From Ypsolopha sequella (taxonomy: Eukaryota; Arthropoda; Insecta; Lepidoptera; Ypsolophidae), in assembly GCA_934047225.1 (NCBI GenBank), contig OW203983.1, positions 39,924,310 to 39,988,309 of the forward strand: DNA of 64,000 nucleotides, in the 5' to 3' direction. The position numbers were made by a program, and so were the translations under genes. Position 1 is the first letter of the stretch, and every line of letters begins with the position of its first letter. Below, piece after piece: positions 24,655-35,219 of the stretch. The notes beneath the pieces are model-generated. The model saw only the letters and a program-made list of their open reading frames with translations. It had not been told where the DNA came from and searched no databases.

Positions 24655-25618
24655 ATTTACTTCCTCTAAATTGTCAGGAATGTGACATTGGTTGTTTTTC
24701 CAAAACACTCTTCTAATCGATTAACTTAATATAGCAAAGAATTCATAATTTTGATAAAAACACTTTTACTGTTTCACAATATCACTGTTTTATTAGTCCA
24801 ACCGGTTTCGCCTTACGGCATTATCAAGGAGCTGTTAAAATAATAAATAAACAAAGGAATGCGTAGTTGTTGTTTACATATATTAATCATAGCAAAGAAT
24901 TACTCAGGAGAAGCAAGTTTCAAAAACACTGCTACATGACTACATCCCACGAAAAATCTTAAACAGGAGGACACAATTCAAAAGACTTTTGAATCATTAC
25001 TTTACAGATGTGCCTATTGTGTTCAATTTTGTGAACGAATTTGGCATACATTCGGCAATTACCTCACAATGGGCAGTAGAGGGCGTGAAATAGGATGATG
25101 TTCTGTCATACAGATTTGCCATAATTCTACTCTGGGCCGTGACATTGGCGCCATATGGTGGGTCTATTAAAATATTGTTAGGAGCTGCGTTTGATTTCGT
25201 CCGACTTGCATGTTGCGCTGAAGACAGTAAACGTATGGACAAGAGATGAAACTTCAATACCCACACACACACACACCCTCACACAATATTACCTTTGTTT
25301 ATTATCTAAGAAGAAGAAAGAATGTAATTGAAGTCATTGTATAATCGAATCCCATAATCATCATTCATCTGCATATACCGCTATTATATTTTATGTATAC
25401 AAGATAACGGTTTTTTTTTTAATTCATAAAATGGAATTTTGACTCCCCATAGTAATTCACTCCCAGTCCTGAGTGAAAGTCGAAACTTCATTATAAGAAT
25501 TTCACAAAAATTGTTATCGATTTATGATGCTGATCACTTACCAAGCCTCTAGTATGAATTTGGATGATGATCAAAAAGTCACCTTGTATACGTAATTTTT
25601 TGTGATAACTTCGGCAAG

Positions 25619-25720
25619 TATCTAATATACAAGGTGAAATTTATTTATGTAGCCAAATTCTTACTAAAGACTCGGCAAGTGCGCAGTATCAAGGGTCGAT
25701 GACCCTTTTTGTGAAATATT
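25619..25720 (+). mobile_element. Left arm of a foldback MITE related to 19521
   Basis: ATACAAGGTGAAATTTATTT, then AGCCAAATTCTTACTAAAGA and GGGTCGATGACCCTTTTTGT. No matching right arm was found, so it is a solo end. The second copy is at about 38063..38164. Confidence 0.5.
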
Positions 25721-25759
25721 ATTACCTATTTGCATTTTCTTTTTTATTCAACAATAGAG

Positions 25760-26033
25760 AAATGGGGACTGCCAAAGTTGTCAAGTTTTAGAACATTTTT
25801 GTTACGGGGTCTATCCCAAAAATTAAAATAGTTACTTAGGAATTTGGAATTTCTGTATAATATTATGTGCCATATCTGTATTTTTAAACAACAAATACCC
25901 GTAAAACATATTACTCGACCGAATTTTGTAGACAGGTAACAATGATGGGTTTGTAATTCTTGTTCATATTATAATTTGAATAGTACGTAACCCTTAGGGC
26001 ATGCACGCGTCCTACTCTCACTTGACCGGTTTA
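25760..26033 (-). repeat. Truncated GGGTTCCGTA-class repeat, minus strand
   Basis: In reverse it begins ACCGGTCAAGTGAGAGT (matching 28197) and runs into the TTTGTTGTTTAAA region shared with about 28380. It contains the site of the 23-bp copy difference. The duplicate lies at about 38204..38500. Confidence 0.5.
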
Positions 26034-26331
26034 TTTTATTATAGTAGATATGTATTGTATATGCATCCGATTTTCTAGCAGTAGTTACATATGATATGAC
26101 TATATGAATCTTCTATAGGTATTATTGAAGCAGTTTTATGCGATATTTTTCCATATACGTTACTATTGAAGTAGCCTCAAGTTATCGGAGACAGTACGGC
26201 TCTTTCCTTCAAAAGTGCCGAGCAAAATCAACAATAGACGAATTTGCTCCCCACTAAATGTGTCACGCCTTCTCCCATCATTTGTTACCGAATAGAGTAT
26301 CCCATCAAAAACATAAAATGTACAAAAATGT

Positions 26332-26410
26332 CAAGTCTCGCAACGCAATCCTTCCACCGTAAGGATGGTACGGCCGTTCCGCGTTTTTTTTTTTTTTTTT
26401 GCGAGACTTG
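26332..26410 (+). repeat. Hairpin with a T17 run next to its closing arm
   Basis: CAAGTCTCGCAA (26332..26343) pairs with TTGCGAGACTTG (26399..26410). A small hairpin ATCCTTCCACCGTAAGGAT lies inside, and a T17 tract precedes the closing arm. The second copy is at 38799..38877, also with T17. The ORFs through it are artefacts. Confidence 0.5.
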
Positions 26411-27089
26411 GCGGGGGCGCTGCCGTGCCCCCAGATATGAACTAAAACACAAATGAAATATATGACAAGGCCCTTTCTATACTTCGATGCTCCATACGAC
26501 GACGTGCTTGAAACGACGGGCAATAAAATTAGACTAGCAGTCGATGAATGTATAGAAAAATAATAGGTCTTTACAAACGAAATTGCCGAAACTTTCTTAC
26601 AGATTCATCAGTTCATAATTCCTGTAATTTAATAGTTATTTCAATTATTTGTTTTTGTTTGAAAGTTGATTTCAACGTTTTAGATATTTTCAGTTTAATT
26701 ATAAAACTTAAATCTTCAAGAATAGTTCGTTCTACTTTGTCCTAGTTCGTTCGTTACCATGATGAGATTTGTAATGATTTTTTACAGCTGACACTTTTCA
26801 AAAATAAATTAATGTTGCTCTTAGCTTAATGTTGTTTCATTCATACACATAAGAAACAACATAATTTGGTTTTGTCATTTCTATAAAAATGCAAAAATCT
26901 TAGTACTGAAAATTGAGTTTCCTTCAAACTCTCTATATAAAACAGCAATTTAATACGTAAAGACCTAATATAATATATAGTCATCCGTGGATGTGATACT
27001 TTTTTGTAACAAATAAATTTCGGTGGTTATTGTTAAAATATGGCCATATTTGTCACCGACATGATAACCGTTGAGGCCGTAAGGCATTG

Positions 27090-27270
27090 GAATGGAGACC
27101 ACGTACAGCAAAGCGCAGCGTAGGCCGCCATCGTGCCCGCTGGACTGACGATCTGACGTTGTGGGTGACGGCTGGACGAGGATGATTGAGGACCGCCAAG
27201 AGTGGCGTAATATGGGGGAGGCCTAAGTCCAGCAGTGGACGAATACGGGCTGATGGATGGATGGATGGAT
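27090..27270 (+). pseudogene. LINE (RTE-type) C-terminus remnant and 3' tail
   Basis: The plus-strand frame reads RRPPSCPLD*RSD...GDGWTRMIEDRQEWRNMGEA*VQQWTNTG, the familiar end of a non-LTR reverse transcriptase polyprotein in Lepidoptera, with two internal stops. It is followed by the GGGCTGATGG(ATGG)n tail. Only the last about 50 codons remain, as expected from 5' truncation during target-primed reverse transcription. A second copy is at 39557..39737. Minus-strand ORFs over this stretch are shadows. Confidence 0.7.
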
Positions 27271-27699
27271 GTATTGTTAAAATAAATAATACCGGCATTA
27301 CTGGAATATTTTTCTAATAGCTTCAACACAAACAAAGAAGAAACTGAGCAGTCTAAACACATAATTTTAAAACATTATTTATTACACATTTTCAAAATTA
27401 TATTTGGAGCAATTTCACTTGATATGGTGATAGGCACAGAACAATAAAATGTTCTGAGGTAGGTAGTGTATGTCCCCCCGCTCCTTTGGCTGTTGACTCC
27501 ACTTTTGCAATTCAATTTGCCAACAGATGTTGGCTCCTGAAAATGTTCACACAATCATGAAAAATCTATTAACGTGGGCAAAACCAAAAATAGTTTTCTT
27601 TATCACTAAACTTACTTCGGTATATAGCTACATATCTAGGGAAATATAATGAAAACACATTATGCTTTCTCGCAGATTAAGGGGCAGGTAGTCGCAAAC

Positions 27700-27960
27700 G
27701 ACCTTGAGTCAACTTGTATCCGTACAAATATGGACAGAAACTATATTGAAATAACGTTCATATCAGCGCGCACTGCATTACGACACCGTCATCGCTAAGT
27801 CTCCGGATAGCACAAAATAGGAGAATATAATGCTTTTCACACGGACGCGATGGAAGGAAAAAATTTCCATAAACAATTTTTCTAAACAATATTTTTCTTT
27901 GTATTTTAGTGCAAGAACCATACAAATACCATTAGTGGTTCCAAAAAAATATTAATTTTA
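27700..27960 (+). repeat. Dispersed repeat fragment shared with 59340..59540 and 56430..57260
   Basis: It contains ATTGAAATAACGTTCATATC, AGCGCGCACTGCATTA, ACACCG...CCGGATAGC and TAGTGCAAGAACCATACAAA. Parts are also common to the TTAAGGCG MITE family (TTCATATCAGCGCGCA), so this is a related longer element. Boundaries are unclear. The second copy is at 40167..40427. Confidence 0.5.
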
Positions 27961-28196
27961 GTCTAAAAAGAGCTTGACTTTGAACAATATTTTCATACTG
28001 TTCTTTTAACGCAAAAATAATTTTTAGAAATTAATTTTTTTTCTTACACTTTAAATTACACTATATATCTTTTTCATAATTTTTTAACATCTCATTTAAG
28101 AGAAACATCGTTACCAGTAAGAGTAATTTTCGGATGACGCCGGGAAGCGCCTGAAAGCGATAAATAACCATATTTTGTAAAATTAGAAAAGAAAAA

Positions 28197-29304
28197 ACCG
28201 GTCAAGTGAGAGTCGGGCCCTGCTCTTCTAGGGTTCCGTACATATGACCAATTATTTCAAATTAGATATTTATAAAATTTTAGGTAATATTCAAATTCTG
28301 TGAGACGTAAAAACTGCACAATTAAGTTGGTTGAGTATTCGGGGACGTAACCCTAAAACTACATTGTTAATCGGCGTTTTTAGTATTTGTTGTTTAAATA
28401 CAGCATATAGTATGTATAATATAGAGAAATTTTAAACTCCTAACTACTTTGGCCTTTGAGATAGACACCGTAAGAAAAATTTGATAGCCCCCCATTTCAT
28501 TATTTTTAATATAAATTAAAATAAAAAATGAATTTGTACTTAATGAGCTCTAGAAAATGACACCCCACATGCTAGGGAAGAAAAATAGTAGATTATGCAC
28601 TAAGGGAATAAAGCAGTGTCTTACGTCACGGGCGGCATATTGAACCCTGAGCGTAACGAGGGACTCTCAGGAGTTATATAGAGTCCTGAGTAAAGCGAGG
28701 GGTTCAAGCTGCCCAAGACAAAGACAGGCTTTATTCCAGAGGAGCATACTCTACTTTTCACACCTGCAGACATTTTTTATCAACATTAATAATTCAATAA
28801 AATTCACTGATAATCACAGCACCAAACACCGTCTTTTGTTTCACATTCTTTGTAAACGTTTTTTTTTCTTTTTGTTGGATTCTGCTTATGGTGGCCAGTT
28901 CGATTTTCGAACAAACCTCTTCACAATCCCATATGGGCATTTGTTTTCCACGAGTTTCCACACGAATTTGACATTCCAAATTTAAATCACTTAAATCCCT
29001 AGGGATTTTCATATAACTTTATATCCCTTGAGATATAATGCGTTGCTTTACGTTGAGGTTGCATTTGCCGTTGACATTGACATTGCCGCCGAGCAGGTGG
29101 CGTGAAAAAATATTTACCCCCTCCATTTTCATGTGTGAGATCCCCCTGAAAAATTATTTTTTAAATTCAAATTTCGATTTTGGGTCAACATTTTACACAA
29201 CATGTAAAAATTTCAGGTTTCTATCTCATTCCGTCTAAGAGCTAGAGACGGACAGCAGAGTGACATTAATAGGGCTCCGATTTGCCCTTTGGGTACGGAA
29301 CCCT
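28197..29304 (+). repeat. GGGTTCCGTA-type repeat, about 1.1 kb, with nested foldback
   Basis: It starts ACCGGTCAAGTGAGAGTCGG and AGGGTTCCGTAC, and ends GACGGACAGCAGAGTGACA, then GGGTACGGAACCCTAT. It has the same architecture as 12705..13510. A foldback at 28578 is inserted in it. The duplicate is at 40664..41770. Confidence 0.6.
28578..28758. mobile_element. Foldback MITE, GGAATAAAGC arms
   Basis: GGAATAAAGCAGTGTCTTAC...TTGAACCCTGAGCGTAACGA is imperfectly inverted in TCGCTTTACTCAGGAC-side sequence ending GGCTTTATTCC. Outer flanking arms (AGATTATGC / GCATACTCT) extend it. The second copy is at 41045..41225. Confidence 0.6.
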
Positions 29305-30451
29305 ATAAAGCGAACATGAGATATATTCAACCAGCGCCGGCAGTGCCGCGGCCAAAAGACAAGTATTCATAAAAGTCAGTACTCCCACTAGTACCGAAGC
29401 TCTAATATTTGGACGGTTTAGAAGCCGCTTCTTCAATGATCTCTGACAAAAACAACATTCACCTAAACAGCCTGTGAATCCGTCATTAGCAGCGTGGACA
29501 GCAGCGCCGGCGCCGCCGGCTTTAACGCCACTTGTCCTGTATACTATCCAGAACAAACAGTCCCATAGATAGAATAAATAGTCCCATAGATTAAACAAAC
29601 AGTTCTACAGATAGAACAAACATTGCGGTGGCTTTGCATACGGAAAGGGCTACCGAACTCTGTCACTGCCGCCGCCAACAGTACATGCTCATTATGGATG
29701 TGAATAATATAAGTGTTGTGGTGAGGAGAAAATGTCAAACTATTCCGATAAGGTTAAGTAAGAGAAAGGTAAGAGAAAGCATAATGTGTTTTCATTATAT
29801 TTCCCTAGAGATGTAGCTATATAAGTTTCTGGTTTATTAAAAATTATCAAACAGTAATGATGACTAAAAGTAATAAACACAGTGGTCAAACCACACTCAT
29901 ACTACATTTTAAGCCGTACACCAAATAACTAGAGTCGCTTCACTTGTTTACCGAGTGTGTAATTTACATCTCTACTTAAAACTTTAATTGATGTCAAATA
30001 TTGACATTGTCACGGTAATTAGTCGATGTCAGACGCCCGTAAAGATGCCGTCTGACATTGTCGGTCTTTTGACCTAACGTCTTGCGTGTGCGGGTTGGGG
30101 ATGATTGGGTGTGCTATTGTCTCTATTAACGCTGACTTTGATGATACAGGCAAATTCATACTGGAGACTTAGCTAGTGATTACTTGAAAGCTGCAAATTG
30201 AAAAGGCCTTTTTCCGAAATTAATTAATTCTTGGGCTTGAAGAAGAATGGATGCAGAAACTATACTAAGATCGTGTTAACGTTATCTGTCAGTATGAACA
30301 AACCATTATTTATAGGAATAATCAGCTGGGGATCAACATTTTATTATTTATTTTAACCATAGTACAAGTTCAAGAGAACCGCAAATGCAGCAATTTTAGA
30401 GCAAACTATGACAGAAATAAATTTCTATGTTTGAACACTTGGCGATTTATT
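29305..30451. other. Duplicated intergenic DNA, GC-rich pocket at about 29320..29550
   Basis: The pocket (GCGCCGGCAGTGCCGCGGCC, GCAGCGCCGGCGCCGCCGGC) has ORFs in both directions of 60-110 codons with no recognised family. Short TACAGATAGAACAAAC-like repeats lie near 29555..29620. I see no gene. The duplicate is at 41771..42917. Confidence 0.35.
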
Positions 30452-30670
30452 AAATTAACATTATATCATTGCAGTATAGAAACGCAGAAATAAAAGTAAA
30501 TCTGGATGTGAGGTGCTCTGAACCGGGAATCGAACCCGGGACCTCTCGCTTGCCGGGCGATTGCTCTAACCTCTGAGCTATCCAGGTCTCAACAGAGAGG
30601 TCAGAGCTCCTCACATCCATATTTACTTTTATTTCTGCGTTTCTATACTGCAATGATATAATGTTAATTT
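30452..30670. mobile_element. Foldback element with a tRNA-like core (219 bp)
   Basis: The arms (AAATTAACATTATATCATTG at left; inverse ending ATGTTAATTT at right) are almost perfect for about 65 nt. They continue through AACGCAGAAATAAAAGTAAA and GGATGTGAGG. The loop is a tRNA-like sequence read on the minus strand. A terminal-inverted-repeat unit built around a polymerase III promoter is unlike a standard SINE (no poly-A or tail) and unlike a standard MITE. The second copy is at 42918..43136. Confidence 0.75.
30516..30587 (-). ncRNA. tRNA-like sequence (anticodon-position GGC), not a functional tRNA
   Basis: On the minus strand there is a good A box (TAGCTCAGAGGTTAGAGC, 30580..30563) and a perfect B box (GGTTCGATTCC, 30536..30526). 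The T stem CCGGG/CCCGG is intact and an anticodon-like stem ATCGC/GCGAG leaves GGC in the anticodon position. The base before the anticodon is C rather than U and only about 5 of 7 acceptor pairs form, so it is tRNA-derived, not a translating tRNA. The minus-strand ORF across it is meaningless. The second copy is at 42982..43053. Confidence 0.6.
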
Positions 30671-30671
30671 T

Positions 30672-30920
30672 AGAGCATCTCCAATATTTGGAAAATAGTT
30701 GAGGAGCAAACTGCATGCTGTGGAAATTTTGTAAAGGGAACTTTCGTTCTCGAAGATCCTCATTGCTCGAAGAATAGTTGAGGAGCATACTGCATGCTGT
30801 GAGATTTTTGTGATGGGAAGTTGCGACTATGTAGAACATCCTCATTACTTGGAGAATAGTTGAGGAGTAAACTGCATGCTGTGGGATTTTTCGTGAAGGG
30901 AAGTTGCGACTATGTGGAAT
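30672..30920 (+). repeat. Three imperfect tandem units of about 80 bp
   Basis: ATAGTTGAGGAGCAAACTGC-like starts recur at 30695, 30774 and 30856 (periods 79 and 82), each with CATGCTGTG and a GGGAA motif. It directly abuts the tRNA-like foldback. The second copy is at 43138..43386. Confidence 0.75.
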
Positions 30921-31587
30921 CTTCTTATAGTAAGCTACTAGTAGTACCAGGTGTTTAACTTCAAACTGCGCTGTTTGCTTTTTATGACGTCATCATTTTT
31001 TGTATAGAAATTTTAAAATTTTTCTGTATTCTGTCGTGTGGGAGACAAATGAAAGTGCTTCATGACCTGATTGTAAAAATGTTCTACATCACTACATTTC
31101 AGCCACTCGTTTTCCACAAAACAAAAAAACAAATTTGTATGAAAATTGCCTTGGACCATCCACCTTCAGCAAAATTTTTTATTCTTGGTACTCTCCCTCT
31201 TACTCTAAAGCCAGGTTTACATTAAGGCTAGTTTAGTACGAGTAGAGTAACTTTATTCAACTTTATTCAACTAACCTACTCTTATCGCTTTGACTTTTAA
31301 CCATCTACATACCCGCTACCATTTTTAGTACCATTTTGTAATCGTTTATATTTGGCTAGTAATGTAATGGTACTTGAAAATACTTTTTAATGATAACATC
31401 TGTGTCTAAGATAAGTAGGTTGAGACTACAGATCTCCATCTGCTACGATCCTGACATCCTTTGCTTCTACCACATCCATCAATCGATATCTGTCTGGAAA
31501 TAAATAGGGTGTGGTGTGTCGTGTTTTTTTTTATCTTCCTCTCCTAAGCGGACCGCCCAGTAATCGAAAACCGTTTTTAGCGTATCA

Positions 31588-31820
31588 CACTATTAGCACA
31601 AAATAACCACTTACAGAATGTTTACTCCGAATAACCAGCGAAAACAGGCCCACGCACACATAGACGCGTAAGTACGACGATCTCGGAGATACTCGGGTGA
31701 ATGCCAATACGAAATTCTGCCGAGATCATCATACGTACGCGTCTATGCATGTGTGCGTCTATTTTCGCGCCGTCGTCGAGTCGGCCTTCTGGTAGTATCT
31801 ATTTTGTGCTATTAGTAAAG
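31588..31820. mobile_element. Imperfect foldback element
   Basis: ACTATTAGCACAAAATA at left is mirrored by TATTTTGTGCTATTAGT at right. Inner arms CGCACACATAGACGCGTA / TACGCGTCTATGCATGTGTG also pair. It is non-coding. The second copy is at 44054..44286. Confidence 0.6.
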
Positions 31821-32053
31821 TCAAATTTCGTTTAGCACAAGCTAGGCCGCTGGTAGTAAAAAAAATATGAAAATGACATTATTTTGCAGGTTATTTGTGC
31901 TTTTATGGAAAACTAGGGCTTATATAAGAAAAGTGCTCGATTATGCGGTAAAGCTATAGGGTCGGGAAAAAAAACCTAGTTGCCCAAAATTCCGAGATCT
32001 CAGCGACGAAAGCCTATTTTCAAGTGGTAGTTTGCAAATTATTTCTAATTTAT

Positions 32054-32435
32054 TTCTAATTATTATTAGAGTGCATTACAAACTTGCAATCAATCAGAAA
32101 CAAATTTAAAAGCACAAATATTTTTGAAAAAATTCCTCGGCCCTGGATTTGAACCTGTTCAGAATGAGCAAGGCGTGAAATCACATAACGCCCTCGTGAG
32201 CGTTCAGTATGTGCATTACAAGCTGGTATATCAAGTAGTTACAAATAAATTCGAGGTACAGATATTGGTGGAAAAATTCGTCGTTCCAGATACGAACCTC
32301 GGTAGCGCACTTGTCAGGTAAGCAGGAGGTCGCAGGTTCAAATCCTGGCGTAGGAATTTTTTCAAATATATTTGTGGTTTTAAATTTGTTTCTGATTGAT
32401 TGCAAGTTTATAATGCACTCTAATAATAATTAGAA
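32054..32435. mobile_element. Foldback element with tRNA-like B boxes in both arms (382 bp)
   Basis: The arms of about 105 nt start TTCTAATTATTATTAGAGTG and end in the inverse TAATAATAATTAGAA. Each arm carries the B-box-like GGTTCAAATCC (plus strand 32335..32345; minus strand 32155..32145). The plus-strand core has GGTAGCGCACTTGTCAGGTA just before it, as in tRNA-derived SINEs. ORFs 32124..32321 and 32181..32405 are shadows. The duplicate is at 44520..44901. A coreless relative is at 58420, an armless one at 5320. Confidence 0.7.
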
Positions 32436-34734
32436 TATTCAAAGCGATGGATTGCGCAATAAAAACATATAATTTTACTATTTCTGTTCAAATTGTTCTC
32501 AGCAATGCATAGCATTTTTTGAAGCTTTGAGTCTGTTCCGTAACCTTACACTTGACGTAAAAAAATCTAGTTTATTAGAACCTCAAAATTATTGTTTTGA
32601 AAGACTGTTCAAATAAGCCTCTTTACTCCGTAAGTAGCGAGCAAAAACGTAATTGTCCGGACAAAATACACATTGTTTTACTTTTTTTTTGTTGATAATC
32701 TGTTTTAGTTATAATATCTATGTCTGAGCCAACATTCATCTCTGTCATTCAATTAGATTCTGAGATTTAAAAGTATGCCATACAGACATGACGAAATTAT
32801 ATGGGTTTCTTACCTCATGATAGCCAAGCTCAAAATGTTACACCATAATTTTAATAAATAAAGCCTCCCACCCTATTCAGGTTTAAATAAATATGCAACA
32901 TCAAAACGCAATTATAAAGTCGTATAAGCAACTAGAACGCATCTAAATTACCTTTTATACGTTAACAACTCCTTTAAGAGCCTTATTCGACTCCATTCTA
33001 TTGTAATAACATGCAATAAAATCGCTTAGGATTTATTAGCTTTTGAAGTGGCTCTTTCTTAAGATCAAATAATATCATACAATAAGCATATTTACTGCCA
33101 GGCTTTAAATAAAACTAGCCTTTTGCCTGCAGTTTTGCCATTAGCCATTTTTATAACAGCCTTTTAAGAGCTCCTTCTAATCAAAAGGCATTGTTAGGAC
33201 TTTATAATCTTAATTTTACAAAAACACTCAATCAATCGAAGGTTTTGACGACTTTACTGGTCTTCTAAAAAGGCCGTTTTGCGTGAATCAAATTATGATT
33301 CTGTTCTAATGCCGTCTCTTTTGCACGCGTGAAATATCTCTGACTCTATCCTACTTTCAAATCATCTTATGATTCACCTAATTTGGCCTTTTTAGATCCA
33401 CTGTTCGCGCATAATCCTCTCTAATTTTATTGTACGTTATTATCTGACGTTTTGAAATTACGACATATAATAAGGTACCTAGTTTTCCGTCGAAAAAGAA
33501 TATCTTTTTATCCGATCTAGCATAAGTGAAGAATTAAAAATGTTATTTATTGTGTGTCGTCGCCATATCGTGAATTGATCACCAAGAAATTTACGAAAGT
33601 CTGTCAACAAAATCGGACAATTTCTTTTCCTATGGGCCTTAGAAACTATATGCAAAGTTTCAGACCGCTACCCAAAATGGCAGCGTATAATTGCGTACCT
33701 CACTTTCAAACACAAATTACAAATACGCACGTACAAATATACATTAATGACAAAATACTATAGAAGTTGTTTATAAAATCGTTCACACAGCAAATTATAA
33801 TATTCCACGTCAGTTTATGACGTACGTATTCGATAAACTGTAATAAAGCAATCATTAAATACCGTCACAAGCGTGTAAAATTTTCAGAAAATTAAATCAC
33901 ATTACGGTCCAAAATCACTTCCACGAAACCATTGAAAATTATACCCTACTAACTGCAGTACAAGATCTATTATTGCTCAAGTGTCGCGGGCGAAGGGACT
34001 ACGTATATAGTGCTGTGATAGTGAATTGGCCGCACCGCCGCAAAATTGTTCATTAGACGCACGCGTATCTAATTTTATGTTCTCTAACTACTACCTGGCT
34101 GTGGCACAAAATGAACTTTTTACCATAGAAAATAGTTTATTGCACGTAATTACGAAGTCATGGTTGGCTTTTATTAATTTTAGTACTGGTGATAGTATCT
34201 TAATTATTGTTTACTTTAGGTTTTTCAGCATTGTTGATGTTTATATTTCCGTGTTCATTGCCATAACGACTAGATTAGTTGATGTTGATACTCGTACAGA
34301 TATTAACCGACATGCTTTTTATATTTATTTTTTACGTTTCTTGCACTTTTTTCTATTCAGATATTATTTAATAATTAAATATTAATTTATTTGTTAGATA
34401 AAGAGTTGTCGAATATGTTCATTTCTAATAATAGTCAGTGCATCTTCAATTGGTACTGTAAATAAATTGTAATGCCGATTAAAGATCTTACACCTCGCTG
34501 TTAAAGGTTTGCACTTTGTTCACCTCTAGGTCCTGTCTAGGTGACTATTAAAACACTTACCTTGCCTGCATTTAGAATACTTGTTGTACAGCTTAAGGCT
34601 CTATTAGGGAGTTTAATGTAGATCATTTTTGAAACTCTATTTATGAAATTACTTACGGAAGAATACTTACACACATAAAAATATACATTTTTGTAAAGCT
34701 TCTTAATAAAGGCAATTTTGTACGATTACAGGAC
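32436..34734. other. Duplicated intergenic DNA with no recognised gene
   Basis: This is the least repetitive part of the duplicated unit. The longest ORF (34026..34385) starts at TTG, is hydrophobic by AT-bias and resembles nothing I know. The part at 33000..33480 has a run of CCTTTTAAGAGC-like motifs of unknown meaning. The duplicate is at 44902..47200. Confidence 0.35.
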
Positions 34735-35030
34735 ATCCATACATACATATACTCACGCCTGTCTCCCAGAAGGGTAGGCAGAGGCTACAGATTTCCATCT
34801 GCTACGATCCAGACACACCTCTTTCGCCTCTTCGGAAACCTGCATGTCCTAAAAAGCGTGTATTTGTGTCCGAAGTACGGCGATAGGGCTCACCACCCAT
34901 CACGTTAGGACGTAATAATCGTTGGTGAAACGCCGGTGTACCGAGTATGGATTGTGACTTGCATTCCACAGTTCACACTCGGAACACCTCTAACACCCCC
35001 TCGGGGATTCATGTCGTGACGATATACATA
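34735..35030 (+). repeat. Dispersed lepidopteran repeat (GTAGGCAGAGGCTAC type)
   Basis: It contains CACGCCTGTCTCCCAGAAGG, GGCTACAGATTTCCATCTGC and, near the end, ACACCCCCTCGGGGATTCAT plus CGTGACGATATAC. A diverged inverted relative is at 53290..53430 and a fragment at about 31410..31450. Probably a LINE or SINE remnant. The duplicate is at 47201..47496. Confidence 0.5.
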
Positions 35031-35219
35031 TTTATTTCTACAAAAAATGTCAAAAAGTAGTCGGTGTTAGAACTTGATTCATAGTGTTTTAGAGCACAAA
35101 AAGCCGCTTTTGGGATGGACTTCACTTACAATGTGTTGTATTTTTATTATCTCTCTCGCATTTAAATTGAGTCGATCACAACTTCACCAAGATCTAGCAC
35201 AAATCCTCGTTGTGGAGTC

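Larger units (their letters stand above)
24277..24707. repeat. Inverted-repeat unit with TGTTTTGGAAAAACAACCA ends
   Basis: TGTTTTGGAAAAACAACCA at 24277..24295 is exactly inverted at 24689..24707. The 431-bp unit contains the perfect 30-bp hairpin at 24354 and a LINE tail. It may be a MITE nested in the larger element. The second copy is at 36721..37151. Confidence 0.5.
24058..25590. mobile_element. Long (1.5-kb) member of the ACAAGGTGAC family, or a MITE split by insertions
   Basis: The left terminus TATACAAGGTGACTTTTTGA and the right terminus AAAAGTCACCTTGTATA match the 270-bp foldback at 8528. After about 51 bp the left arm is replaced by unrelated DNA up to about 25425, where the typical internal sequence (GGAATTTTGACTCCCCATAG) resumes. 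The insert holds an inverted-repeat unit at 24277, a LINE tail at about 24610, and a 91-codon minus-strand ORF (24997..25272) that I do not recognise. Confidence 0.5.

Noticed and set aside
24997..25272. 91-codon minus-strand ORF, duplicated at 37441
   Set aside because: No family recognised, embedded in mobile-element DNA. Kept only as part of the repeat description.
27033..27362. Minus-strand ORFs of 109 and 81 codons
   Set aside because: They are antisense to the LINE C-terminus remnant, which has the recognisable protein on the plus strand.
29266..29598. 110-codon minus-strand ORF over a GC-rich pocket, duplicated at 41732
   Set aside because: ORFs exist in several frames of the same GC-rich stretch and the first part lies on the GGGTTCCGTA repeat end.
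30516..30587. A working tRNA gene
   Set aside because: The base before the anticodon is not T and the acceptor stem is defective. It sits inside inverted arms, so it is called tRNA-like only.
30450..30845. 131-codon minus-strand ORF (contains WIAQRLEQSPGKREVPGS)
   Set aside because: It is a translation of the tRNA-like repeat and its foldback arms.
34026..34385. 119-codon plus-strand ORF, duplicated at 46492
   Set aside because: It begins with TTG, is hydrophobic through AT-bias and has no recognisable domain. Its identity in both copies only reflects the duplication.
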